The position numbers and the translations under genes were made by a program. Below are positions 6,595-13,301 of a DNA stretch of 13,301 nt, in pieces; the first letter of the stretch is position 1; every line of letters starts with the position of its first letter. Source of the DNA: Carthagonibacter metallireducens. Lineage in GTDB: Bacteria > Gemmatimonadota > Gemmatimonadetes > Palauibacterales > Palauibacteraceae. Location: the NCBI GenBank assembly GCA_023554445.1, contig JAMJQQ010000011.1, forward strand, positions 1 through 13,301, read 5' to 3'. The notes beneath the pieces are model-generated. The model was not told the origin of the DNA. It searched no databases and worked only from the letters and a program-made list of their open reading frames with translations.

Positions 6595-7917
6595 ACGGCC
6601 AGGACGATCGAACTCGCGCCTCCCGTCGAGAGGGCCATTCTCGTCGGTGCCCCCCGTCTCGACGAGCCCGAGCGACTCGTGGACGAGCACCTCGAGGAGC
6701 TGGCCCGACTGGCCGACACTGCGGGGGCCGAAGTCGTGGGCACCCTGGTCCAGCGTCTGGCCTCCCCGCATCCGGCCCTTTACATCGGGCGCGGAAAGGC
6801 AGAGCAGCTGAAGCAGCTGTGCACCGAGCTCTCCGCTTCGCTCGTCGTATTCGACGAAGATCTGACGCCGGCGCAGGGGGCGGCGCTCGAAAAGAAGCTC
6901 GGCCTGCGGGTAATGGACCGGACGGAACTGATCCTCGACATCTTCGCACTGCGCGCCCGCACCGCGGAGGCGCGATTCCAGGTCGAACTCGCCCAGCTCG
7001 AGTATATGCGTCCGCGGCTCAAGCGGATGTGGACTCATCTGTCGCGCACCCAGGGCGGAATCGGTACACGCGGTCCGGGCGAAACTCAGCTGGAAACCGA
7101 TCGCCGGATGATCGATCGTCGCATCTCGCGGCTGCGTCGTGAGCTGAAGCACATTTCTCGCGCACGCGGGACGCGCAGGAAGGCACGGAGCAGCGAGTTC
7201 CGCGTCGCTCTGGTGGGATACACCAACGCAGGAAAGTCCTCGATCCTGAAGGCGCTCTCGGGAAGTGACCTGTTCGTCGAGGATCGCCTGTTCGCGACGC
7301 TGGACTCGGCTACGCGCGCGGTCGATCTGGACGACGGCTACAGGGCGCTGTTGACCGACACGGTCGGTTTCATTCGAAAGCTCCCGCACGGCCTGGTCGC
7401 TTCCTTCCAGGCCACGCTGGAGGAGATCGCCGAAGCCGATCTACTGCTCCACGTCATCGATGCTTCCAGTCCCTCCTGGGATCACCAGGTCGAGGCCGTG
7501 GAGGAAGTCCTGCACGAGATTGGAGCGGCCGGTCATCCGACGTTACTCGCGTTCAACAAGGTCGACCAGCTGACCCACGGGGAAGAGGAGGCTCTGCGCT
7601 TGAGAGCCGCCGACCTGTTCGGACCGCACGTGCTCAGTTCGGTTCGTGAGCAAGGAGGCCTCGAGGCGCTGCGCTCCGCCCTTCGCACCCGTATCAAGGC
7701 CGAACACCCGACCGTCGAGCTCGAAATCCCGGTCACCGACGGCAGTACGCTCGCCCAAGCTTACCGGGAGGCGGAGGTCCTGAGCCGTACCGACGGAGAC
7801 GTAAGAGTCCGGATCCGGGTCCGCGCACCACAGGCTTTGATCGGCGCCTGGGAGAGGCAACCGGCGATCGCGGTTCGACAGCTCGATTCCGAGTCGCCGA
7901 TCTCGCCGGAGGGCTGA
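6595..7917 (+). CDS. hflX: Ribosome-associated GTPase HflX, probable non-standard ACG start
   Basis: HflX is a translation-factor GTPase that binds the 50S subunit and splits or rescues stalled ribosomes. Numbered from ACG 6595 (440 residues), it shows the N-terminal strand ERAILVGA (12-19), YIGRGK (63-68), the family signature GGIGTRGPGETQLETDRR (154-171), G1 GYTNAGKSS (208-216), G3 DTVGF (255-259), G4 NKVD (321-324) and a short C-terminal domain. The start is unusual. The frame is open only back to the rarA stop at 6589-6591, and no ATG, GTG or TTG occurs before GTG 6679. Starting there would remove the first beta strand of the conserved N-terminal domain. ACG 6595 sits 7 bases after GGGGAGGG and gives a normal N-terminus. 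Other explanations are ATC 6607 or ATT 6637 as start, a point or indel error in the assembly, or initiation at 6679 with a shortened protein. The gene identity is certain; the start is inferred. Confidence 0.93.
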   Translation, partial: TARTIELAPPVERAILVGAPRLDEPERLVDEHLEELARLADTAGAEVVGTLVQRLASPHPALYIGRGKAEQLKQLCTELSASLVVFDEDLTPAQGAALEKKLGLRVMDRTELILDIFALRARTAEARFQVELAQLEYMRPRLKRMWTHLSRTQGGIGTRGPGETQLETDRRMIDRRISRLRRELKHISRARGTRRKARSSEFRVALVGYTNAGKSSILKALSGSDLFVEDRLFATLDSATRAVDLDDGYRALLTDTVGFIRKLPHGLVASFQATLEEIAEADLLLHVIDASSPSWDHQVEAVEEVLHEIGAAGHPTLLAFNKVDQLTHGEEEALRLRAADLFGPHVLSSVREQGGLEALRSALRTRIKAEHPTVELEIPVTDGSTLAQAYREAEVLSRTDGDVRVRIRVRAPQALIGAWERQPAIAVRQLDSESPISPEG

Positions 7918-7974
7918 GCTACCGGTAAGATCGAGCCGGCGCCGGGAACCAGAAACCCCGAGCGGGAGCCGTCC

Positions 7975-8703
7975 ATGAGGCTTTACATCAACGTCGACCA
8001 CATCGCCACGGTTCGTCAGGCGCGCGGCACGGACGAGCCCGATCCGGTGCGGGCAGCGGTCCTGGCTGAGCTGGGAGGCGCGGATGGGATTACCGTCCAC
8101 CTTCGCGAGGATCGTCGTCACATCCAGACCCGTGACGTGGACCTGCTGATGCGCACGGTTCGCACCGGCGTGAATCTCGAGATTGCGGCCTCGAGCCCGA
8201 TGGTGGAGCTGGCGGCCGATTGGCGCCCGGCGGCTGTGACCCTCGTGCCGGAGCGGCGAGAAGAGATCACGACCGAGGGCGGACTGGCTTTGACCGGATC
8301 AGGCCGCGCACGGGCCGCCGAAGCCGTGTCGCGGCTTCAGGCCGAGGGTGTGCGAACGTCTTTGTTCATCGATCCTGATTCGAACTCGGTGCGGGCTGCG
8401 GCCGAGATCGGCGCCGATGCGATCGAGTTGCACACCGGTGAGTACGCCAATTCCGAGACGCCGCACGCGCGCCGGGATGCGGTTCAGCGGCTCGCCGACA
8501 CGGCGGACCTGGCCGCCGGGCTGGGTCTCTCGGTTCACGCCGGACACGGGCTCACCTACGAGAACGTCACTCCAGTCGCTGGAATCGGTCCCGTCGAGGA
8601 GCTGAACATAGGCCATACGATCGTCAGCCGTGCGGTATTCACGGGACTTGAGCGGGCCGTGAGAGAGATGAAGGAGATCGTGCTGAGGGCCCGTGGAAGC
8701 TGA
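7975..8703 (+). CDS. pdxJ: Pyridoxine 5'-phosphate synthase PdxJ
   Basis: PdxJ condenses 1-deoxy-D-xylulose 5-phosphate with 3-amino-2-oxopropyl phosphate to make pyridoxine 5'-phosphate in the DXP-dependent vitamin B6 pathway. The 242-residue TIM-barrel protein has normal length and conserved motifs: INVDHIATVRQAR (5-17), HLREDRRHI (42-50) with the catalytic His42, NLEIA with Glu69, IDPDSNSV (about 127-134), IELHTGEYA (about 145-153), SVHAGHGLTYENV (about 186-198) with the second catalytic His, and ELNIGHTIVSRAVF near the end. The ATG start has CGGGAG six bases upstream. It is separated from hflX by 57 bases and from the next gene by 54 bases, the two loosest junctions on this strand apart from the one before the tRNA. 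Neither gap holds a terminator I would call. Confidence 0.97.
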   Translation: MRLYINVDHIATVRQARGTDEPDPVRAAVLAELGGADGITVHLREDRRHIQTRDVDLLMRTVRTGVNLEIAASSPMVELAADWRPAAVTLVPERREEITTEGGLALTGSGRARAAEAVSRLQAEGVRTSLFIDPDSNSVRAAAEIGADAIELHTGEYANSETPHARRDAVQRLADTADLAAGLGLSVHAGHGLTYENVTPVAGIGPVEELNIGHTIVSRAVFTGLERAVREMKEIVLRARGS

Positions 8704-8757
8704 CTGGCGGCAGCCCGTCCGGGCACGCTCCCTCGTCACGCCGGTCGGAGGACACTG

Positions 8758-9804
8758 ATGGGCAAGCACCGTTGGAAGACGTTGCTGGGCATCGCGGTCA
8801 CGATCGCCTTACTCGCGTGGGTGCTGCGTGACGTGTCCGCGGCCGAGGTGTGGCACGAGTTGACGCAGTCGAATCCACTCTGGCTGCTGCTCGCGGTCGT
8901 GCTCGCGACTCTCAGCTTCGTCCTGCGGGCGATCCGCTGGCGGGTTCTGCTCGAGCCGGCCTACGACGGAACGAGCTTCGACTCGAGGTTCGGAGCGGTA
9001 TGCATCGGCTTCGCGGTCAACAACGTCCTCCCGGCCCGGCTGGGGGAGTTCACCCGGGCATTTGCGCTCACCCGGACCGAGCCGATCCCCCTCGGGGCTT
9101 CGATCGCCTCGTTGATCGTAGAACGGATCCTGGACGGTGTAGTGCTGGCGATCTTTCTCTTCGTCACGATTTCCCTTCCCGGCTTCCCGCTCGGAGAGGG
9201 CTCGACGGCGGAGCTCGTTCGACGCACGGCCAACATAGGTGCGATCGCATTCGGTCTCGGACTCGGTCTGCTGTGGCTGGCAGCCCGACGCCCTGAGGCG
9301 ACCTCGCGTCTGTTCGACCGGACCGTCGTGCGCTGGCTGCCCGAGCGATTCGGCGACCGGGCCAGCCGGGCCGCCGCTTCCTTCGTGGCAGGACTCGGCG
9401 CACTGGCGAGTCCCGGGGTGTTTCTCAGGGCGATGTTCTGGAGCTTCGTCGTCTGGATCGACCTCTCGCTCTCGATATGGGCCGGTCTCGAGGCGTTCGA
9501 CATCACCGGGCCGGGAATCGCCGGCGCGCACTTCCTCCAGGCGGTGATCGCATTCGCCGTCGCCGCTCCGTCCAGCCCCGGCTTTTTCGGCGTATTCGAG
9601 GCCGCCGCCCGCGTCGGACTCGGTCCGTGGAACGTAGCCGCGGCGCGCGTCGTCAGCTTCGCAACCAGCTATCACATCCTGACGTTCATTCCGGTGACCC
9701 TGATCGGAATCTGGTACCTGCAGCGGCTGGGCCTCTCGTGGTCCGACGTAGGTCGCGCGGAGGAGAGGGGCGACGCGGTCGCGGAATCGGAGGTGACTCC
9801 GTGA
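8758..9804 (+). CDS. YbhN/AglD-type multi-pass membrane protein (LPG synthase transmembrane family)
   Basis: A 348-residue integral membrane protein of the family known from the transmembrane (flippase-like) half of lysylphosphatidylglycerol synthase MprF and from the stand-alone proteins YbhN and AglD. I count about seven or eight hydrophobic segments, at roughly residues 7-24, 40-62, 78-95, 122-146, 157-178, 220-245, 257-280 and 295-323. Family motifs include RAIRWRVLL (about 62-70), NNVLPARLGEFTRAF (about 88-102), VERILDG (about 121-127) and PSSPGFFGVFEAA (about 271-283). There is no aminoacyl-transferase domain, so it is not a complete MprF. Roles proposed for relatives include lipid or lipid-linked sugar movement; the substrate here is unknown. 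GGAGG at 8747-8751 precedes the ATG by six bases. Its stop overlaps the ispE start (GTGA), which places it in one coupled unit with an isoprenoid-pathway gene. Confidence 0.88.
   Translation: MGKHRWKTLLGIAVTIALLAWVLRDVSAAEVWHELTQSNPLWLLLAVVLATLSFVLRAIRWRVLLEPAYDGTSFDSRFGAVCIGFAVNNVLPARLGEFTRAFALTRTEPIPLGASIASLIVERILDGVVLAIFLFVTISLPGFPLGEGSTAELVRRTANIGAIAFGLGLGLLWLAARRPEATSRLFDRTVVRWLPERFGDRASRAAASFVAGLGALASPGVFLRAMFWSFVVWIDLSLSIWAGLEAFDITGPGIAGAHFLQAVIAFAVAAPSSPGFFGVFEAAARVGLGPWNVAAARVVSFATSYHILTFIPVTLIGIWYLQRLGLSWSDVGRAEERGDAVAESEVTP
9789..9795 (+). promoter_or_regulatory. Shine-Dalgarno sequence that fixes the ispE start
   Basis: GGAGGTG, five bases before the GTG at 9801 and inside the end of the membrane-protein gene. 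It supports GTG 9801 as the ispE start instead of the much longer in-frame opening that reaches back to 9477, which would overlap the upstream gene by over 300 bases. Confidence 0.7.
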
Positions 9805-10700
9805 GCGTGACCAGGAGTGCTCCGGCCAAGCTCAATCTCAGGCTCAGAGTGCTGGGCAGGGAAGAAAGCGGATACCACGCCGTCGAGACACTGATGCTAC
9901 GCCTGGCTCTCGCCGACCGCATAACCGTGGAGCCGGGCCCTCCCGGGATCCGGCTGGTGGTGAGCGGGAGTGACGCTCTGCCTGAAGGTCCGGAGAATCT
10001 CTGCTGGCGGGCCGCCGATCTCGTGCATCGGGAGCTCGACGTGGCTCCAGCCGTCGTGATTCGCCTCGAGAAGCGGATTCCCGTGGCGGCGGGTCTCGGT
10101 GGAGGCAGTATGGACGCGGCAGCGGTGCTTGCCGCGCTGGTCGAACTGCTCGACCGCGATCCCGGGACCGAGAGCCTGACACGAGTAGCGGGCCGGCTCG
10201 GAAGCGATGTGCCGTTCGGACTCTGCCCCGGAGGAATGGCGCTCGGCTGGGAGCGGGGACGCCGCCTGATGCCGCTTCCGTCGCCCCCGGCAAGGCCGGT
10301 GCTCATCGCACAGCCGCCCTTCGGCATACATGCAGCCGAGGCTTACGGCTGGCTGGCCCACGATCGAGAGAGGCCGGCAGCGGAATCGGGATCAACAGCT
10401 GCAGAGAATGGAGCGGCCCTGTTTCCGCGGCCGGATGAGCTGACCGACTGGGACGTCCTCGAGCGCCTGGCGGTGAATGACCTTCAGGAAGCGGTTTTCC
10501 ATCGTCACCCGGAGCTGGGCGTCATTCGCGATGCACTTTCGGAAGCAGGGGCGGGGATCTCGATGCTCTGCGGTAGCGGGGCGTGCGTCGCCGGCATCTT
10601 CGAGGAAGAGAATGTCCTGGACCGGGCCGCACGGGATCTGCAGCCGAAGTTGGGAATTCCTCTGATCCGCACCGTTACTCTGGGACCGCACGCCGGTTGA
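9801..10700 (+). CDS. ispE: 4-diphosphocytidyl-2-C-methyl-D-erythritol kinase IspE
   Basis: IspE phosphorylates the 2-hydroxyl of CDP-methylerythritol with ATP, the fourth step of the MEP route to isopentenyl diphosphate. The 299-residue product is a GHMP-superfamily kinase of normal length. It has SAPAKLNLRL at the N-terminus (6-15) with Lys10, GYHAVETLM (about 24-32), the glycine-rich ATP loop PVAAGLGGGSMDAAA (94-108; GGSSDAA is commoner), GSDVPFG (134-140) with the catalytic Asp136, and a C-terminal MLCGSGACVAGIF segment (about 255-267). The GTG start overlaps the membrane-protein stop (GTGA) and has a clear Shine-Dalgarno sequence. It is the last protein gene on this strand before the tRNA-Gln. 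Confidence 0.96.
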   Translation: MSVTRSAPAKLNLRLRVLGREESGYHAVETLMLRLALADRITVEPGPPGIRLVVSGSDALPEGPENLCWRAADLVHRELDVAPAVVIRLEKRIPVAAGLGGGSMDAAAVLAALVELLDRDPGTESLTRVAGRLGSDVPFGLCPGGMALGWERGRRLMPLPSPPARPVLIAQPPFGIHAAEAYGWLAHDRERPAAESGSTAAENGAALFPRPDELTDWDVLERLAVNDLQEAVFHRHPELGVIRDALSEAGAGISMLCGSGACVAGIFEEENVLDRAARDLQPKLGIPLIRTVTLGPHAG

Positions 10701-10725
10701 CGCTTCCCATCCGGCCGACCAAGTT
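10697..10725 (+). promoter_or_regulatory. Possible weak promoter for tRNA-Gln
   Basis: TTGACG at 10697-10702 overlaps the ispE stop codon and resembles a -35 box. Seventeen bases further on, CAAGTT at 10720-10725 is a poor match to a -10 box. Transcription from it would begin about 40 bases before the tRNA. In a GC-rich genome such a match can arise by chance, and the tRNA could equally be co-transcribed with ispE. Confidence 0.2.
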
Positions 10726-10771
10726 CGCTGCGGGACGCCCCGCTGCGGTGCCTGGCACGCGGCGCCCGCCC

Positions 10772-10842
10772 TGGCCCCTCGTCTAACGGCAAGACCCCGG
10801 CCTTTGGAGCCGGTAATCCAGGTTCGAGTCCTGGGGGGCCAG
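10772..10842 (+). tRNA. tRNA-Gln (anticodon TTG)
   Basis: All arms fold. The acceptor stem TGGCCCC (10772-10778) pairs with GGGGCCA (10835-10841) and is followed by discriminator G at 10842. The D stem is GTCT/AGAC around loop AACGGCA. The anticodon stem CCGGC/GCCGG holds loop CTTTGGA, giving anticodon TTG at 10804-10806 (reads CAA). The T stem is CCAGG/CCTGG with loop TTCGAGT. The next bases are TCC, so CCA is not encoded and must be added after processing. The U1-A72 pair and G73 are usual for glutamine tRNAs. No terminator is visible before the convergent kinase gene 10 bases away. Confidence 0.95.
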
Positions 10843-10852
10843 TCCCGCCTGC

Positions 10853-12499
10853 CTATTCCTCCCGGAGAAGGGCGATGGTCGGCTCTGAACCGATGATCGA
10901 TCTGTCCGTCGCCTCCAGCTCGGCGACTTCCGACTCGGGGATGTGGAGCTCCCACCACTGCCTTGCCCGTTCCGCCGTCCATGGCTGGACCGGGCAGGCG
11001 TCGAGTCTGCGGAACAGCTCGATGGCCGACTCGGGTCGATCGTCCGGATCCTTCGCCAGGCAGTCGAGGACGATGCGGTCGAGCTCAGGCGGTATCCCGG
11101 TTTCACTGAGGGTCGAGGGTGCAGGTGGGGCATCGCGGACGTGCTGCGTGAGGATCGCGATCGAGGTCGGCCCCTCGAATACGTTTCGCCCGGTCAGCAT
11201 CCAGAACGCGACGCAGCCGAGCGCGTAGATGTCGGCCCGGCTATCGACGGGCCGCCCGCCGACCGCAATCTCGGGCGCCATGAAGGTCGGCGTTCCCGTC
11301 GTCACGTCGGGAGATGTCAATTCCGGACCATCCCGCCTCGTGTCCGATGAGGCCTTCACGAGTCCGAAGTCCAGCACCTTCATGAAATCGACCGCCAGTC
11401 CCATCTTGCACGCGACGAGGTTCGAGGGCTTGATGTCCCGATGCACGAGTCCGCGCTCGTGCGCCTCACCCAGCGACAGGCAGATCTGTTTGAGCAGGTT
11501 GACGGTCCGGTCGGCGCCGAGCGGACCGAAGCGCGTCACCAGACGGTCGAGATTGAGGCCGTCGAGCAGTTCCATCACATAGTAGAAGGTGCCGTCATCG
11601 GCGGTGCCGAAGTCGTACAGCTCGATCGTGTGCGGCGACCTCAGGTTCGCCGCCGCGCGGGCCTCTCGCCTGAATCTCTCGATTACGACGCGAGCCCGGT
11701 CCGGGCCTTCGGATCCGAGCACTTCCGGGCGGATCAGCTTGATCGCGGCCGGTCGCGCGAGGAGTCGGTGGGTAGCCCGATAGACGTCCCCCATGCCGCC
11801 GTGCCCGATCCGTTCTCCGATCCGATAGGCGCCCAGCTCGCGCTCGCGGGAGACTCTCTTTCCGAGTCCTCTTATGACCGTCGCGGGAACGACAGCGAGC
11901 AGCGCGCAGACGTAGTTCGGTCCGAACGTCCAGAGCAGATCGTAGGTCCTGAGGTCGTAGACGTTTCCCTGGGCCACCGAAATCTGGAAGACCAGAGGAT
12001 CCAGCGACGCGGCCAGAAACGCAGCCGCGAGCGTCCGATACGGCCCGGCTGGAGCAATCGTCGGATAGAACAGGATGACGACGCAGATGAAGCTCACGCC
12101 TGCCGACGGATACCACTCGGGGGGGATGATCAGCCAGTTGAACACGGCGATCAGCAGCGCGTTGGTGACCTCGAAGCCGAGTCCGATGTCGATGAGAAGT
12201 GAAGGCCTGTGGTGCAGCGCACCCGCCACGAACACCATGGCCAGGGAGAGGCCGATTCCAACGACCGCAACGAGATTCGCCCGTCCCGACATCTGTCCGA
12301 GGAGCGCACCGCCGTCCGGCTCGACCAGCCGCCAGACGACCGTGTTCATCAGAAGCACCCAGGCCCAGATTCCTGCGAACGCGAAGCTCGCGATTCCGAC
12401 GCGCTTGCAGGTCTGTTCGAGAATCTCGGCTGGCAGCGCGCGCAGGTCGCCGGCCGCCGCCGGGGTGGTGAGATGGGGTGCGACGATCGATCCCTTCAT
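10853..12499 (-). CDS. Membrane-anchored Ser/Thr protein kinase (N-terminal multi-TM domain, C-terminal kinase)
   Basis: A 548-residue eukaryote-like (Hanks-type) protein kinase. Residues 1-30 are polar. About six hydrophobic segments follow, at roughly 34-55, 75-95, 101-124, 133-150, 155-173 and 187-209. The kinase domain covers about 225-497: glycine loop IGHGGMGDVY (231-240), ATP-binding Lys254 in AAIKL, helix-C Glu near 279, HRDIKPSN (353-360) with catalytic Asp355, DFG (377-379) and MAPE (407-410). All residues needed for activity are present. A 50-residue tail follows, including RQWWELHIPESE (513-524). PknB/PrkC-type kinases place the kinase domain first and the sensor outside the cell at the C-terminus; here the order is reversed and no large extracellular domain is seen. 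The ATG overlaps the nudC stop (ATGA), so the two are co-translated. The ligand and targets are unknown. Confidence 0.93.
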   Translation of the reverse strand: MKGSIVAPHLTTPAAAGDLRALPAEILEQTCKRVGIASFAFAGIWAWVLLMNTVVWRLVEPDGGALLGQMSGRANLVAVVGIGLSLAMVFVAGALHHRPSLLIDIGLGFEVTNALLIAVFNWLIIPPEWYPSAGVSFICVVILFYPTIAPAGPYRTLAAAFLAASLDPLVFQISVAQGNVYDLRTYDLLWTFGPNYVCALLAVVPATVIRGLGKRVSRERELGAYRIGERIGHGGMGDVYRATHRLLARPAAIKLIRPEVLGSEGPDRARVVIERFRREARAAANLRSPHTIELYDFGTADDGTFYYVMELLDGLNLDRLVTRFGPLGADRTVNLLKQICLSLGEAHERGLVHRDIKPSNLVACKMGLAVDFMKVLDFGLVKASSDTRRDGPELTSPDVTTGTPTFMAPEIAVGGRPVDSRADIYALGCVAFWMLTGRNVFEGPTSIAILTQHVRDAPPAPSTLSETGIPPELDRIVLDCLAKDPDDRPESAIELFRRLDACPVQPWTAERARQWWELHIPESEVAELEATDRSIIGSEPTIALLREE

Positions 12500-13301
12500 C
12501 GATCCGCTCGCGAAGTGAACCGGATCTCCGACTCACTCTCCAGCCACGCACGCACCAGACGATGCGCCGCCGTCATCGGAGGAGGCAGCCTGATTCCGGC
12601 CGGCTCCGGCCAGCGGGACAGGGCAGCTTTCACCTCGCTGCGGCTGAACCAGCGAACCTCCTCCACTTCGACAGGATCGATCCTCACGGCCTCCGTAAGC
12701 GCCTCCGCGAAGCAGCCCAGCATCAGGCTCGATGGAAACGGCCACGGTTGCGACGAATGATAGACGACCTGCCCAGTTTCGATGCCCGCCTCCTCGCGTA
12801 CCTCTCGCCTCACGGCTTCCTCGACCGATTCACCGGGCTCGACGTATCCGGCCAGGCAGGAATAGAGGCCGGGTGGAAATGGAGGTACCCGGACCGACCT
12901 GCCAAACAGGGCCCGATCCTCCTGCACGACCATCATGATCACGACCGGATCGGTACGTGGAAAATGGGATGCGCCGCATTCGGTCCGGCTGCATCGTCTC
13001 GAATAGCCGCCTTCGACGGGATCCGTTGGTCCGCCGCACCGGGAGCATATCGGGTGGTTAATGTGCCACGAAAGAAGCGACCGCGCCTGCGCGACGATCG
13101 CCGACTCCCGGGCTGGAAGCGCTGCTGCGGCCGCCCGGGTGCCGACGAACAGGGAGGTTGACTCGACGCCTGTCTCGATTACCGATTCCGCAACTTCGAC
13201 AGCGAAATGCGCGATGTCGTTCCCGTCGATCCCGAGGAGCACGGCTTCGCTCCCGAGCGCGGGTCGGGGCCGCCAGTCGATCCTGAGTCCGTCGTCACTC
13301 T
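12496..13301 (-). CDS. nudC: NudC-type NADH pyrophosphatase / NAD-RNA decapping Nudix hydrolase (5' end outside window)
   Basis: NudC splits NADH and NAD at the pyrophosphate and removes NAD caps from RNA. The visible part is 267 residues. A GTG at 13242 could be read as a start, but the frame stays open to the window edge. The extra residues (DDGLRIDWRPRPALGSEAV) run smoothly into the LLGIDGNDIAHFAV strand typical of the NudC N-terminal domain, so the gene is cut by the edge. Counting from the GTG: zinc-ribbon cysteines at 66, 69, 84 and 89, HFPRTDPVVIM (93-103), a complete Nudix box GYVEPGESVEEAVRREVREE (132-151) followed by AGI, and the NudC-specific SQPWPFPSS (164-172), which sets the family apart from other Nudix enzymes. 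A PPPMTAAHRLV segment lies near the C-terminus. The stop overlaps the kinase start by ATGA. Confidence 0.94.
   Translation of the reverse strand, partial: SDDGLRIDWRPRPALGSEAVLLGIDGNDIAHFAVEVAESVIETGVESTSLFVGTRAAAAALPARESAIVAQARSLLSWHINHPICSRCGGPTDPVEGGYSRRCSRTECGASHFPRTDPVVIMMVVQEDRALFGRSVRVPPFPPGLYSCLAGYVEPGESVEEAVRREVREEAGIETGQVVYHSSQPWPFPSSLMLGCFAEALTEAVRIDPVEVEEVRWFSRSEVKAALSRWPEPAGIRLPPPMTAAHRLVRAWLESESEIRFTSRADR

Noticed and set aside
6575..6811. GTG/ATG at 6575-6580 as a start of hflX or of a small gene
   Set aside because: It is in a different frame from hflX and yields a Ser/Pro/Arg-rich shadow. It would serve hflX only after a frameshift or an indel error, which I note under the hflX start but cannot support.
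5836..7389. Antisense open frame of 517 codons across rarA and hflX
   Set aside because: It is the complement of two well-supported genes. Long antisense frames are expected at this GC content, and its translation is Arg/Gln/His-rich with no recognisable domain.
7936..7945. Ten-base palindrome CCGGCGCCGG between hflX and pdxJ as an operator
   Set aside because: Such GC palindromes are common by chance at this base composition, and no second copy or promoter context supports it.
8713..8724. Small hairpin GCCC-GTCC-GGGC after pdxJ as a terminator
   Set aside because: The stem is only four pairs and no T-run follows.
9477..9800. Longer in-frame opening upstream of ispE
   Set aside because: It overlaps conserved membrane-protein coding sequence, its translation is Arg-rich, and GTG 9801 with GGAGGTG gives a normal IspE N-terminus.
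11441..13161. Plus-strand open frames of about 230-250 codons over the kinase and nudC genes
   Set aside because: The minus-strand products have complete catalytic motifs; the plus-strand translations are low-complexity shadows.
13240..13242. GTG as the nudC start
   Set aside because: The frame stays open to the window edge and the upstream residues fit the NudC N-terminal domain, so the gene is cut and does not start here.
1..13301. Mobile element, CRISPR array, defence island or biosynthetic cluster
   Set aside because: All genes but one match known families, mostly housekeeping ones; spacing is tight, composition looks uniform, and I saw no repeats or integrase/transposase motifs.

Overview
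The window is an ordinary, tightly packed chromosomal segment from a GC-rich bacterium. It holds 13 protein genes (two cut by the window edges) and one tRNA. I see no transposase, phage gene, CRISPR array, toxin-antitoxin pair or other clear sign of a mobile or defence island. The gene set (GmhA-type sugar isomerase, MEP isoprenoid pathway, DXP-dependent vitamin B6 synthesis, NudC with zinc ribbon, eukaryote-like Ser/Thr kinase) fits a GC-rich bacterium of the Gemmatimonadota/Acidobacteriota kind. That placement is an inference from style and content only; no marker in the window fixes the phylum.

Layout, plus strand. From 1 to 3835: the C-terminal part of alanyl-tRNA synthetase (alaS), an unrecognised 121-residue protein, a CpsB/YwqE-type PHP-family phosphatase, a GmhA-like phosphoheptose isomerase, and a FabG-like short-chain dehydrogenase. 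Each overlaps the next by 4 bases (GTGA or ATGA), so this is one translationally coupled unit. From 3846 to 7917: a class II tRNA nucleotidyltransferase (cca), the replication-associated AAA+ ATPase RarA/MgsA, and the ribosome-associated GTPase HflX. From 7975 to 10700: pdxJ, a multi-pass YbhN/AglD-type membrane protein, and ispE. A tRNA-Gln (anticodon TTG, no encoded CCA) follows at 10772-10842.

Layout, minus strand. From 13301 down to 10853 run a NudC-type NADH/NAD-RNA pyrophosphatase (5' end outside the window) and a Ser/Thr protein kinase, with an ATGA overlap. The kinase carries its membrane domain at the N-terminus and its kinase domain at the C-terminus. It ends only 10 bases from the tRNA-Gln gene, tail to tail.

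How the genes relate: alaS, cca, hflX and tRNA-Gln serve translation. The cca product would be needed to finish the tRNA-Gln in this window. The PHP phosphatase, GmhA and SDR suggest surface polysaccharide or heptose metabolism. PdxJ consumes DXP and IspE acts in the pathway for which DXP is also the precursor. The oddest point is the start of hflX: the conserved N-terminal strand of the protein is encoded upstream of the first ATG/GTG/TTG in its frame. This points to a non-standard ACG start behind a good Shine-Dalgarno sequence, or to a sequence error. I found no convincing new multi-gene system.
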